Part shown: in pieces, positions 33,112 to 43,600 of the stretch
Layout of the letters: every line of letters begins with the position of its first letter
Numbering within the stretch: position 1 is the stretch's first letter
Assembly: GCF_008253865.1 (NCBI RefSeq)
Contig: NZ_CP042331.1
Span: forward strand, 682,001-746,000
Source of the DNA: Bosea sp. F3-2
GTDB taxonomy: Bacteria; Pseudomonadota; Alphaproteobacteria; Rhizobiales; Beijerinckiaceae
Length of the DNA: 64,000 nt
Reading direction: 5' to 3'
Translations under genes and position numbers: made by a program
Notes under the pieces: model-generated
Told to the model about the DNA's origin: nothing
Database searches by the model: none
The model's input: the letters and a program-made list of their open reading frames with translations, nothing else

Positions 33112-33945
33112 ATGACGAAGCTGACATCCACCCGCCGCAATATGCTGATCGCCGGCGCCGCCGCGCTGGCCCTGCCCGCCCTAGTCGGCAGCCCCGCCCA
33201 GGCGATCACTCCGGCCGAGATCAAGGCCAAGGGCAAGATCGTCGTCGGCATCCAGGGTGACAACCCGCCCTGGGGCTTCGTCACCAGCGCCGGCAAGCAG
33301 GACGGTCTCGACGCCGACATCGCGACGCTCTTCGCCAAGGAACTCGGCGTGCAGGTCGAGTTCGTGCCGCTCGAGGTCAACAACCGCATCCCGGCGCTGA
33401 CGACCGGCCGCGTCGACGTGCTGTTCGCGACGATGGCGATGCTGCCGGAGCGCGCCAAGGCCGTGCAGTACTCGAAGCCCTATGTGGCCAACACCATCGT
33501 GCTGATCGGCCCGAAGAAGGAGAAGATCACCACCAACGAGGATATGGCGCGCTACACGATCGGCGTCGCCAAGGGCGCGGCGCAGGACACGCAGGTGACC
33601 AAGAACGCTCCGGCCAACACCGTGATCCGCCGCTATGACGGCGACGCGCCCTCGATCCAGGCCCTGGTCTCCGGCCAGGTCCAGGCGCTCGGCGGCAACA
33701 TCTTCTACATGCAGCGCATCGAGCAGGGCCGCCCCGGCGAGTTCGAGAACAAGCTCGAGTTCCAGAACCTCTACAACGGCGCCTGCACCCGTCTCGGCGA
33801 GAAGGAGATCAACGCCGCGCTCAACACCTTCATCGACAAGATCAAGGCCAATGGCGAGCTGCAGAAGGTCTACGATAAGTGGATGAAGGTGCCGGTGCAC
33901 AAATTCCCGGAGAGCCTCGAAGGCATCACCTTCACCGCGAGCTGA
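33112..33945 (+). CDS. ABC transporter substrate-binding protein, family 3
   Basis: 277 residues. The signal peptide begins MTKLTSTRRNMLIAGAAALA and probably ends near SPAQA; the twin arginines could route it through Tat. The mature protein has the SBP_bac_3 pattern: GKIVVGIQGDNPPWGFVTSA, GLDADIATLFAKELGVQVEF, NRIPALTTGRVDVLFATM and ERAKAVQYSKPYV. Family 3 proteins normally bind amino acids; here the operon context points to quinate, shikimate or a related acid (inference). GAGGGAGAG precedes the ATG. Confidence 0.88.
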   Translation: MTKLTSTRRNMLIAGAAALALPALVGSPAQAITPAEIKAKGKIVVGIQGDNPPWGFVTSAGKQDGLDADIATLFAKELGVQVEFVPLEVNNRIPALTTGRVDVLFATMAMLPERAKAVQYSKPYVANTIVLIGPKKEKITTNEDMARYTIGVAKGAAQDTQVTKNAPANTVIRRYDGDAPSIQALVSGQVQALGGNIFYMQRIEQGRPGEFENKLEFQNLYNGACTRLGEKEINAALNTFIDKIKANGELQKVYDKWMKVPVHKFPESLEGITFTAS

Positions 33946-33972
33946 GCGAGTAAGGGAACCGGAGCCAGGGCC

Positions 33973-34746
<774 letters not shown>

Positions 34747-34774
34747 ACCCAAACGCCCGCAACGGAACGCAATC

Positions 34775-35224
34775 ATGTCCCGCCTCGTCTACGTCCTGAA
34801 CGGCCCGAACCTGAACCTGCTCGGCAAGCGCCAGCCGCATATCTACGGGCACGAGACCCTGGCCGATGTCGAGCGCGACTGCCGCAAGCTTGCCGAGGAA
34901 CTTGGGCTGACGCTGCGCTTCCACCAGTCGAACCGCGAATACGAGATCATCGACTGGATTCACGAAGCGCGGGAGGATGCCGGTGGTATCGTCATCAACC
35001 CCGCCGCCTTCACCCATACCTCGGTTGCGCTGCTCGACGCGCTCAACACCTTCGAGGGGCCGGTGATCGAGTGCCATATCTCGCAGGTGCACAAGCGCGA
35101 GGCCTTCCGGCACCATTCCTATGTCTCGCTGCGTTCCGACGGCGTCATCGCCGGCTTCGGCACGCAGGGCTACCAGCTCGCGCTTCGGCGCGTCGCCAAG
35201 CTCATCGACGACAAGGCCGCGTGA
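34775..35224 (+). CDS. aroQ: Type II 3-dehydroquinate dehydratase (copy 2)
   Basis: 149 residues from ATG 34775: MSRLVYVLNGPNLNLLGKRQ, PHIYGHETLADVERDC with the catalytic tyrosine in IYG, INPAAFTHTSVALLDALNTF, and ECHISQVHKREAFRHH. It differs clearly from copy 1 at 30342 (for example SNREYEIIDWIHEARED here), so the two are not recent duplicates. Position inside the transporter-catabolic operon points to 3-dehydroquinate breakdown to 3-dehydroshikimate. Confidence 0.93.
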   Translation: MSRLVYVLNGPNLNLLGKRQPHIYGHETLADVERDCRKLAEELGLTLRFHQSNREYEIIDWIHEAREDAGGIVINPAAFTHTSVALLDALNTFEGPVIECHISQVHKREAFRHHSYVSLRSDGVIAGFGTQGYQLALRRVAKLIDDKAA

Positions 35225-35235
35225 GGATCGATCCG

Positions 35236-36300
35236 ATGGCTCCGGTCAAAATCGCAGTGATGGGGGCGGGCCTGATCGGCAAGCGCCACGCTGCCCATGT
35301 CATGGCCGAGCCCGGCGCGGCCCTCTCCGCGATCATCGACCCGGCCCCGACGGGCAAGGCCTTCGCCGAGGAGATCGGCGTCGCATGGTATGCGACCTTC
35401 GATGCAGTTCCCGCGGGCGAGCGGCCGGACGGCGTGATCGTCGCGACGCCGAACCAGCTCCATGTCGAGAATGGGCTGGAACTCGCAGCGGCCGGCATTC
35501 CGATGCTGGTCGAGAAACCGATCGCGGACAGCGTCGAGGGCGCGCGCAAGCTGGTCCGGGTCGCTGAAGCCGCAGGCGTGCCGCTGCTCGTCGGCCACCA
35601 CCGGCGTCACAACCCGATGATCCGCAAGGCGCGCGAGACCATCGATGCAGGCCGTCTCGGTCGTGTCCTGACCTTGACCGGCCAGTTCTGGCTGGTGAAG
35701 CCCGACGACTATTTCGAGGTCGATTGGCGCCGGCAGGAAGGTGCCGGGCCAATCCTGATCAACCTGATCCACGATATCGACCTGTTCCGCTATCTCTGCG
35801 GCGAGATCGTCGGCGTGCAGGCGCAAAGCTCGAATGCGGTACGCGGCAATCCGGCCGAGGAGACCACCGTCGCCCTGCTGCGCTTCGCCAATGGCGCACT
35901 CGGCACGGTCAGCGCCTCCGACACCGTGGTCTCGCCCTGGAGCTGGGAGCTGACGACAGGCGAGAACCCGGCCTATCCGCAGCAGGACCAGTCCTGCTAC
36001 CAGATCGGCGGCACGCATGGGTCGCTGACGATCCCCGCGCTCGAACTGTGGAACCATACGGACAAGCGTGGCTGGTGGGAGCCGCTGCGGCGCGAGCGCA
36101 TCCCCTTCATTCCGGGAGACCCGCTCCGGGCTCAGATCCGGCATTTCTGCGCGGTGATCCGCGGCGAGGAGGAGCCGCTCGTCTCCGGGCGCGAGGGGCT
36201 GGCGACGCTCGCCGTCATCGAGGCGGTGAAGCAGGCGGCGCGCACGGGCGGGCCTGTCGAGGTCGCCGCCGAGCCTGCTCCGGCGAGGGTATCCGCATGA
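35236..36300 (+). CDS. Gfo/Idh/MocA-family oxidoreductase
   Basis: 354 residues from ATG 35236. N-terminal Rossmann domain with KIAVMGAGLIGKRHAAHVMA (GxGxxG), the family EKPIADSVEGA with the conserved lysine, and the substrate-side LINLIHDIDLFRYLCGEIVG with the H-D pair. Family members oxidise hydroxyl groups of polyols and sugar acids with NAD(P). Inside this operon it is a candidate quinate or shikimate dehydrogenase, or a dehydrogenase for a related cyclitol. It overlaps the next gene by ATGA, so they are probably co-regulated. The substrate is inferred. Confidence 0.85.
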   Translation: MAPVKIAVMGAGLIGKRHAAHVMAEPGAALSAIIDPAPTGKAFAEEIGVAWYATFDAVPAGERPDGVIVATPNQLHVENGLELAAAGIPMLVEKPIADSVEGARKLVRVAEAAGVPLLVGHHRRHNPMIRKARETIDAGRLGRVLTLTGQFWLVKPDDYFEVDWRRQEGAGPILINLIHDIDLFRYLCGEIVGVQAQSSNAVRGNPAEETTVALLRFANGALGTVSASDTVVSPWSWELTTGENPAYPQQDQSCYQIGGTHGSLTIPALELWNHTDKRGWWEPLRRERIPFIPGDPLRAQIRHFCAVIRGEEEPLVSGREGLATLAVIEAVKQAARTGGPVEVAAEPAPARVSA

Positions 36301-37127
36301 TCACGGGCACGACACGGCTGATCGGCCATCTCGGTTTTCCGACCGAGAGCTTCAAGGCGCCACTGATCTACAATCCCTATTTCGAGCGGGATGGGATCGA
36401 CGCCGTCGTCGTGCCGATGGGCTGCCGCAGCGAGGATTACCCTGATTTCCTCAAGCTGTTCTTCCGGCTGTCCAATGCTCATGGCGCGCTGGTGACGATG
36501 CCGCACAAGGTTACGACGACCGGCCTCGTCGACACGCTCTCGCCGACCGCGGCCATCGCGGGCGCCTGCAATGCGGTGCGTCTCGAACCCGACGGCCGGC
36601 TCGCCGGCGACATGTTCGACGGCGAGGGCTTCGTGCGCGGCGTCCTGCGCAAGGGGCGCAAGCTTACTGGCGCCCGCGCGCTCGTCGTCGGCGCCGGCGG
36701 TGTCGGCTCGGCAATCGCGGCCTCGCTGGCGAAGGCCGGTGTCGGAGAACTCGGCCTGTTCGATACGCAGGGGCCGGCCGCGGAGGAACTGGGCCGGCGG
36801 CTTGTCGCGCACTACCCTGCCCTGCGCGTCACGACCGGTTCGAGCGATCCGGCCGGCTTCGACATCGTCGTCAATGCGACGCCGCTCGGCATGAAGCCGG
36901 GCGACCCGCTGCCGCTCGATGTCACCCGCCTGCCCTCCTCCGCCCTCGTCGGCGAGGTTGTGATGGCGCAAGAGATCACGCCCTTCCTTGCCGCCGCCCG
37001 CGCACGCGGCTGTTCGGTGCAGGTCGGCACCGATATGCTGTTCGAGCAGATTCCCGCCTATCTGGAGTTCTTCGGCCTACCCACGACCACGGCCGAGGAT
37101 CTGCGCGCCGTTGCGCGGCTGGGCTGA
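36297..37127 (+). CDS. Shikimate/quinate dehydrogenase (AroE/YdiB family)
   Basis: 276 residues. N-terminal substrate domain: LIGHLGFPTESFKAPLIYNP, the catalytic lysine in VTMPHKVTTTGLVD and aspartate in LAGDMFDGEGFVRG. Nucleotide-binding domain: ARALVVGAGGVGSAIAASLA, then NATPLGMKPGDPLPLD. The canonical biosynthetic N-T-D-G site is replaced by MFDG, as in the catabolic or YdiB-like branch that also accepts quinate. It probably oxidises shikimate to 3-dehydroshikimate or quinate to 3-dehydroquinate. Starts inside the previous stop (ATGA). Confidence 0.87.
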   Translation: MITGTTRLIGHLGFPTESFKAPLIYNPYFERDGIDAVVVPMGCRSEDYPDFLKLFFRLSNAHGALVTMPHKVTTTGLVDTLSPTAAIAGACNAVRLEPDGRLAGDMFDGEGFVRGVLRKGRKLTGARALVVGAGGVGSAIAASLAKAGVGELGLFDTQGPAAEELGRRLVAHYPALRVTTGSSDPAGFDIVVNATPLGMKPGDPLPLDVTRLPSSALVGEVVMAQEITPFLAAARARGCSVQVGTDMLFEQIPAYLEFFGLPTTTAEDLRAVARLG

Positions 37128-37140
37128 GGAGGAGGCATTC

Positions 37141-39048
37141 ATGATTCCATCAATCGCCACCGTCTGCGTTTCCGGCACGCTCCAGGAGAAGCTCGAGGCC
37201 ATCGCGGCGGCCGGCTTCACGGCGGTCGAGATCTTCGAGAACGACCTGATCGCCTTCCCCGGCTCGCCGGCCGAGGTCCGGCGCATCTGCGGCGATCTCG
37301 GCCTGACCATCGTGACCTGCCAGCCCTTCCGCGATTTCGAGGGCATGCCGGAGGGCCGGCGCCAGCGCGTCTTCGACCGGGCGGAGCGCAAATTCGATCT
37401 GCTGCAGGAGCTGGGGACGGACCTGCTCTTCGTCTGCTCCAGCGTCTCGCCCGAAGCCCTGCCGGGTATCGACCGGCTGGCGGCCGATTTCGCCGAGCTC
37501 GGCGAACGGGCCGGCCGGCGCGGCCTGCGCGTCGGCTACGAGGCGCTGGCCTGGGGCCGGCACGTCTTCGACTATCGCGACGCCTGGGAGATCGTGCGCC
37601 GCGCGAACCGGCCGGAGGTCGGGGTCGTGCTCGATTCCTTTCATATCCTGGCGCGCGGGCTCGACCTGTCGGCGATCGGCACCATCCCGCGCGACAAGAT
37701 CGCGATGGTGCAGATGGCCGATGCGCCGCTGCTGCAGATGGATCCGCTCTCCTGGAGCCGCCACTGGCGCTGCCTGCCGGGACAGGGCGACCTCAACCTG
37801 TCCGGCTTCATGCGCGCGCTGGTCTCGACCGGCTATGACGGGGTGCTCTCGCTGGAGATCTTCAACGACCGCTTCCGCGCCGGCTCGGCCCGTTCCGTTG
37901 CGCTCGACGGCCACCGCTCGCTGATCTGGCTGCTCGACGAGACTGCGCGGCAGACGGACAAGCCTGTGCCCGGCGCGGTGCCGATGCCGCCGCCGGCTCC
38001 GGTCGAAGCGGTCGAGTTCATCGAGTTTGCGGTGTCGGAAGCCGAGCGGCCGGGCTTCGAAAGGCTGCTGCGCGCGCTCGGCTTTGCGCGTTCCGGCGCG
38101 CATCGTTCCAAGGATGTCGATCTCTGGAGCCAGGGCGACATCCGTATCGTGCTGAACAGCGAGGCTGACGGCTTCGCCCATAGCTACCAGATCACCCATG
38201 GTACCTCGGTCTGCGCGCTGGCGCTGCGCGTGCCGGATGCGCAAGCCGCGATCGCCCGTGCCAAGGCCATGCTCGACGTGCCGCATGCCGGCGCGGTCGG
38301 CCCCGGCGAGCTCGACATCCCGGCCGTGCGCGGGCTCGGCGGCAGCCTCGTCTATTTCCTCGACCACACCTCGGCGCTCGGCCGCTGGGCCGAAGTCGAC
38401 TTCGAGGGGACAGGGGAGACGGGACGCGATGCCGGCCTGACCGGCGTCGACCACATCTCGCAGAGCATGCAGTACGAGGAGATGCTGACCTGGCTGCTGT
38501 TCTACTCCTCGCTGTTCGAGACGAAGAAGGCGCCGAGCCAGGCCGTGCTCGACCCCGGTGGCGTGGTTCAGAGCCAGGTGATCGAGAGCGGCCTCGATGG
38601 CGAGAGAGGCCATGGGCTCCGCCTCATCCTCAACGGCTCGCAGAGCCACCGCACGCTGGCGGCCCGCTTCGTGACGGATTTCTTCGGCTCCGGCGTGCAG
38701 CATATCGCCTTCGCCACCGACGACATCGCCGCGACGGTCGAGCGGCTGGTGGCGAATGGCGTGGCCATGCTGCCTATCCCTGAGAACTACTACGACGACC
38801 TCGAGGCCCGCTCCGACCTGACGGCGCAGGAGATCGACGCGATGAAGGCGCTGAACATCCTCTATGACAGCGACGCCTCGGGCAGCTTCCGTCAGGCCTA
38901 TACGCAGACGCTGGATGGCGGCCTGTTCTTCGAGATCATCCAGCGCGACGGCTATGCCGGCTATGGCGCGGCCAATGCCGGCATCCGCCTGACCGCGCAA
39001 TCCAGGCTCGCGCGCCCGATCACCATTCCCGCACCGAGCCACGGCTGA
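37141..39048 (+). CDS. quiC: 3-dehydroshikimate dehydratase (QuiC type, fused HPPD-like domain)
   Basis: 635 residues from ATG 37141 (GAGGAGG upstream). Residues 1-280 are an AP-endonuclease-2-type TIM barrel (SIATVCVSGTLQEKLEAIAA, LLFVCSSVSPEALPG, VGYEALAWGRHVFDY, VVLDSFHILARG, LSLEIFNDRFR) that binds a divalent metal and converts 3-dehydroshikimate to protocatechuate. Residues 295-620 form a vicinal-oxygen-chelate (HPPD-like) half with GLTGVDHISQSMQYEE, GVQHIAFATDD and GGLFFEIIQRDGYAG. This fusion is the known QuiC1/AsbF-HPPD-like arrangement. It links quinate/shikimate intake to the pcaHG products just downstream. Confidence 0.9.
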   Translation: MIPSIATVCVSGTLQEKLEAIAAAGFTAVEIFENDLIAFPGSPAEVRRICGDLGLTIVTCQPFRDFEGMPEGRRQRVFDRAERKFDLLQELGTDLLFVCSSVSPEALPGIDRLAADFAELGERAGRRGLRVGYEALAWGRHVFDYRDAWEIVRRANRPEVGVVLDSFHILARGLDLSAIGTIPRDKIAMVQMADAPLLQMDPLSWSRHWRCLPGQGDLNLSGFMRALVSTGYDGVLSLEIFNDRFRAGSARSVALDGHRSLIWLLDETARQTDKPVPGAVPMPPPAPVEAVEFIEFAVSEAERPGFERLLRALGFARSGAHRSKDVDLWSQGDIRIVLNSEADGFAHSYQITHGTSVCALALRVPDAQAAIARAKAMLDVPHAGAVGPGELDIPAVRGLGGSLVYFLDHTSALGRWAEVDFEGTGETGRDAGLTGVDHISQSMQYEEMLTWLLFYSSLFETKKAPSQAVLDPGGVVQSQVIESGLDGERGHGLRLILNGSQSHRTLAARFVTDFFGSGVQHIAFATDDIAATVERLVANGVAMLPIPENYYDDLEARSDLTAQEIDAMKALNILYDSDASGSFRQAYTQTLDGGLFFEIIQRDGYAGYGAANAGIRLTAQSRLARPITIPAPSHG

Positions 39049-39087
39049 GGAGAGAGGTATCGCCATGCCCGTGAAAGACCCCTCGCC

Positions 39088-39807
39088 ATGAGCCGTCTGA
39101 TCCTTCCCTATGCGGCGCCGGACCAGGGCCAGCCGAGCTCGCTGTTCCCGGATTATCGCTCGACGGTGGCGCGCAGCCCGCGGCAGGCACCGATCGCGAT
39201 CCCGCAGACGCTGACCGAGGTGACCGGCCCGAGCGACTGGTCCCGGCTGATGGGGCCGGCGATGGCCGACCTCACGACCCAGCACAAGGCCGAGCCGCAG
39301 GGCCAGCGCATCGTCGTGACCGGCCGCGTGCTCGACGAGGACGGCCGGCCCGTGCCCAACACCGTCGTCGAGATCTGGCAGGCCAATGCCGCCGGCCGCT
39401 ACATCCACGCCAAGGACGACTGGCCGGCGCCGCTCGACCCGAACTTCACCGGCGTCGGCCGCGTCGTCACCGACGGTGAGGGCCGCTATCGCTATGTCAC
39501 GATCCGGCCCGGCGCCTATCCCTGGGGCAACCACAAGAACGCCTGGCGCCCGGCCCATATCCATCTCTCGCTGCTCGGGCCGGCCTTCGCGACGCGGCTG
39601 GTCACGCAGATGTATTTCCCCGACGATCCGCTGATCGAGATCGATCCGATCGCCAACGCCGTGCCGATGCCCTATCGCCAGCGCATGGTCTCGCGCTTCG
39701 ACATCGGCACCACCGTGCCGAACTGGGCGCTGGGCTATGTCTTCGACATCGTGCTCAAGGGCCGCGACCAGACGCCGTTCGAGGACGAGCATGATGACGA
39801 CCACTGA
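39088..39807 (+). CDS. pcaH: Protocatechuate 3,4-dioxygenase, beta subunit
   Basis: 239 residues. The intradiol dioxygenase core is visible: ITGRVLDEDG-like (VVTGRVLDEDGRPVPNTVVE), IWQANAAGRYIHAKDD, and WGNHKNAWRPAHIHLSLLGP, where the two histidines and nearby tyrosines ligate the iron(III). An N-terminal PCDO_beta_N-type part (YRSTVARSPRQAPIAIPQTL) precedes it. The beta subunit carries the active site; with PcaG it cleaves protocatechuate to beta-carboxymuconate, feeding the beta-ketoadipate pathway. The remaining pca genes are not in the window. Confidence 0.95.
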   Translation: MSRLILPYAAPDQGQPSSLFPDYRSTVARSPRQAPIAIPQTLTEVTGPSDWSRLMGPAMADLTTQHKAEPQGQRIVVTGRVLDEDGRPVPNTVVEIWQANAAGRYIHAKDDWPAPLDPNFTGVGRVVTDGEGRYRYVTIRPGAYPWGNHKNAWRPAHIHLSLLGPAFATRLVTQMYFPDDPLIEIDPIANAVPMPYRQRMVSRFDIGTTVPNWALGYVFDIVLKGRDQTPFEDEHDDDH

Positions 39808-40492
39808 TCTCGAAACCCGCAACGCCGCGCCGCGGCCCGACAATCAGGATGCGGCGCTGTTCGGCCAGACGCCGTGGCAGACGGTCGGCCCGTATTTCCA
39901 TTACGGCCTGCCCTGGAAGGGCGGCGCCGATCTGGTCGAGCGCTCGGAGATGGGGGCCCGGCCCGACCTGATGCCGCCGGAGCATTTCCTGCTCTCGGGC
40001 TCGAATGTCTCGGGCACGCCGGAGGGCGAGGTCATCGCGCTCGCCGGCTGCGTCTACGATGCCGCGGGCAAGCCGATCGAGGACGCGATGATCGAGATCT
40101 GGCAGGCCAATGCCGCCGGCCGCTATGCCAGCCCGGACGATCTGCGCGAGGAGGTGGCGCTCGACCGGCATTTCGTCGGCTTCGGCCGCGCCTCGACCGA
40201 CAAGGACGGGGTCTACCGCTTCCGCACCATCCGGCCCGGCCGCGTGCCCGGCCCCGGCAACAGCCTGCAGGCGCCGCATATCGCGCTCTCGGTCTTCGGC
40301 CGCGGCCTGCTGAAGCGGCTGCCGACCCGGCTCTACTTCGCCGATGGCGAGGGCAACGAGACCGACCCGATCCTCAACCTGGTGCCGGAGGCGCGCCGCC
40401 GCACCCTGATCGCCCAGCGCCAGCCGGACGGAACCTGGTGGCTCGACATCAACCTCGCCGGCGAAAACGAGACCGTTTTCTTCGACCTGTAG
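39791..40492 (+). CDS. pcaG: Protocatechuate 3,4-dioxygenase, alpha subunit
   Basis: 233 residues from ATG 39791, overlapping the end of pcaH by 17 bp, so translation is coupled. It has the intradiol fold, LFGQTPWQTVGPYFHYGLPW, GKPIEDAMIEIWQANAAGRY, VYRFRTIRPGRVPGPGNSLQ and APHIALSVFGRG. As usual for alpha subunits, the iron-ligand pair HxH of PcaH is absent (here HIA). It ends just before a palindromic repeat (40511-40613), which probably marks the operon end. Confidence 0.95.
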   Translation: MMTTTDLETRNAAPRPDNQDAALFGQTPWQTVGPYFHYGLPWKGGADLVERSEMGARPDLMPPEHFLLSGSNVSGTPEGEVIALAGCVYDAAGKPIEDAMIEIWQANAAGRYASPDDLREEVALDRHFVGFGRASTDKDGVYRFRTIRPGRVPGPGNSLQAPHIALSVFGRGLLKRLPTRLYFADGEGNETDPILNLVPEARRRTLIAQRQPDGTWWLDINLAGENETVFFDL

Positions 40493-40510
40493 GTCTTTTC
40501 CACCCGCCTC

Positions 40511-40613
40511 GTCATTCCGGACAAGCCGCGTAGCGGCGCCGATCCGGAATCCATCGTAAGGCGCCGCGCGCTACGATGGATTCCGGGTCTGCGCTTCGCT
40601 TGCCCGGAATGAC
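40511..40613. repeat. Dispersed intergenic palindromic repeat, copy 1
   Basis: A 103-bp palindrome starting GTCATTCCGGACAAGCCGCG and ending TTGCCCGGAATGAC, with an inner inverted pair around ATCCATCGTA/TACGATGGAT. It lies between the convergent ends of pcaG and mfd and can fold into a long hairpin that may help terminate both genes. Related copies are at 44226, 46927, 49235, 56760, 60155 and 63190. Confidence 0.85.
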
Positions 40614-40648
40614 GGAGTATTTCCCCGGATAACTCGACAGGCGGCCGC

Positions 40649-43600
40649 TCAAGCCGCCTTCTTCCTCTCTGCGATCCGGGCGAGATCGGTGAGCAGCCGG
40701 CGCGTCGCCTTCAGGCGCTGCTCGACCGTGTCGAAATCGTCGATGAAGACGACGCGCATGTCGGGGCGCACCTTCGCCAGCGTGCCCTGCTTGGCGACGA
40801 AGCCCACCAGCCCTTCCGGATTGGCGAATTCGTTGTTGCGGAAGGCGACGATGATACCCTTCGGCCCCGCTTCGACCTTCTCGACATTGGCGCGCTTGCA
40901 CAGCGCCTTGATCGCGACGATCTCCAGGAGCTGGTTGACCTCCTCCGGCAGCGGGCCGAAGCGGTCGACCAGTTCGGCGCCGAAGGACTGCAGCTCGGCA
41001 TCGTCGTCCATGGTCGAGAGGCGCTTGTAGAGCGTCAACCTGAGCGTCAGGTCGGCGACATAGTGCTCGGGGATCATGACCGGCGCGCCGACCTGGATCG
41101 CCGGCGACCATTGCGTCTCGGTCTCGAACTCGATGCCCGCCTTGAGCGCCGCCACCGCCTCCTCCAGCATCTGCTGGTAGAGTTCGTAGCCGACTTCCTT
41201 GATATGGCCGGACTGCTCGTCGCCGAGCAGGTTGCCGGCGCCGCGGATGTCGAGGTCGTGGCTGGCGAGCTGGAAGCCGGCGCCGAGTGTATCGAGCGAC
41301 TGCAGAACTTTAAGCCGCTTGTCGGCCTGCTCGGTCAGCTTGCGGTTGGCCGGCACGGTGAAGAGCGCATAGGCGCGCGTCTTCGAGCGGCCGACGCGCC
41401 CCCTGAGCTGGTAGAGCTGGGCGAGGCCGAACATGTCGGCGCGGTGGACGATCAGCGTGTTGGCGGAGGGGATGTCGAGGCCCGACTCCACGATCGTCGT
41501 CGAGAGCAGGATGTCGTATTGGCCCTCGTAGAAGGCCGTCATCACGTCTTCCAGCGTGCCCGCCGCCATCTGGCCATGCGCGATGCCGACCTTGCACTCG
41601 GGCACCTGCTTGTCGAGGAAGTCCTTGACCTCGGCGATGTCCTCGATGCGCGGCACGACGTAGAACGACCGCCCTCCCCGGTAACGCTCGCGCAGCAGCG
41701 CCTCGCGCACGATCAGCGGGTCGAAGGGTGTGACGAAGGTGCGCACCGCCAGGCGATCGACCGGCGGCGTCGCGATGATCGAGAGTTCGCGCACGCCGGT
41801 CATGGCAAGCTGCAGCGTGCGCGGGATCGGCGTCGCCGACAGTGTCAGCATATGCACCTCGGCGCGCAGCTCCTTCAGCTTCTCCTTATGGGCGACGCCG
41901 AAATGCTGCTCCTCGTCGACGATGACGAGGCCGAGATCCTTGAAGTCGACGCCCTTGCCGAGCAGCGCATGCGTGCCGACGACGATGTCCATCGTGCCGT
42001 CCTTCGCGCCCTGCTTCACCGCCTTGAGATCGGTGCTGCCGACGAAGCGCGAGGCCTGCCCGACCTTCACAGGTAAGCCGGCAAAACGATCCGCGAAATT
42101 GCGGTAGTGCTGGCGGGCGAGCAGCGTCGTCGGTACGACGACGGCGACCTGCTTGCCGTTCAGCGCGGTGGCGAAGGCGGCGCGCAGCGCGACTTCCGTC
42201 TTGCCGAAGCCGACATCGCCGCAGACGAGCCGGTCCATCGGGCGCCCGGCCGCGAGATCGTCCAGCACCGCGTCGATGGTGTTCTGCTGGTCCTCCGTCT
42301 CCTCGTACGGGAAGCGGGCGATGAATTCATCGTAGACCCCGTCGGGCGGGACAAGGCGTGGCGCGTCCTTGAGCGCGCGCGCGGCCGCGATCTGGATGAG
42401 CTTGCTCGCCATCTCGCGGATGCGCTGCTTGAGCTTGGCCTTGCGGGCCTGCCAGCCGCCGCCGCCGAGCCGATCGAGCTGGACCTCGGTGTCTTCCGAG
42501 CCGTAGCGGGAAAGCAGCTCGATGTTTTCTACCGGTAAGAACAGCTTGGAATCGCCGGCATAGTGGATTTCGAGGCAGTCATGCGGTGCGCCGGCCGCCG
42601 TGATCGATTGCAGGCCGATGAAGCGGCCGATGCCGTGATCGACATGGACGACGAGATCGCCCGGAGCGAGCGAGGAGAGCTCCGCGATAAAATCCTGCGG
42701 CCGGCGCGTCTTGCGGCGCGGGCGGACGAGGCGGTCGCCGAGGATGTCCTGCTCGCCGACGACGGCGAGGCGACCAGCCTCGAAGCCGCTCTCGAAGCCC
42801 CAGACCGCGAGCGCGACCGTGCCGGGCTTGAGATCGAAAGCCGCACGCAGCGAGCCAGTCATCTGGACGCTCTTCAGCCCGTGATCCTCAAGGACATGGG
42901 CGAGGCGTTCGCGCGAGCCTTCCGACCAGGCGGCGAGGATGACGCGCTTGCCGTCGGCCTCCAGCGCGCGGACATGGCCGACAGCCGCCTCGAAGACGCT
43001 GCCGGACTCGCCGGCGCGCTCGGCCGCGAAACTGCGGCCCTGCTTGCCGCCGAGGTCGAGGATGAGCTTGCCCTCGCTGTCGGGCAGCTGGAACGGGGTC
43101 AGGCTCGCGACGCCGGAGACATCGATCACGCCGCGCCAGTCGGCCGGGGAGAGATAGAGCGCGTCCGGCGGCAGCGGCTTGTACGGGATGCCGCCTGCCC
43201 CGCCCTGATCGAGCGCCGCCTTGCGGGCGTCGTAATAGTCCTTGATCAGGCTGATGCGCTCGCCGACCGCGTCCTCGGCCTGATGGTCGAGCACCAGCGG
43301 TACGTCGGGCAGGTAGGTGAAGAGCGTGTCGAGCTTCTCGGCGAGCAGCGGCAGCCAGTGCTCCAGACCGGCCGGGCGGCGGCCTTCGCTGACCGCCTCA
43401 TAGAGCATGTCGTCGCGGCCGGGCGTGCCGAAGGTCGAGATGTAGGACTGGCGGAAGCGGCGGATGCTCTCGCTCGTCATCTGCGCTTCGGACATCGGCA
43501 CGAGATCGAGCCCGCGCAATTGCCCGGTGGTGCGCTGCGTCTCCGGATCGAAGGTGCGGATCGATTCCAGCGTGTCGCCGAAGAAGTCGAGCCGGATCGG

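Noticed and set aside
37150..39843. An 897-codon open frame on the minus strand opposite quiC and pcaH
   Set aside because: High-GC codon bias of quiC/pcaH keeps the antisense frame open; it has arginine/alanine-rich low-complexity composition, no motif and no SD, whereas the plus strand encodes clear enzymes.
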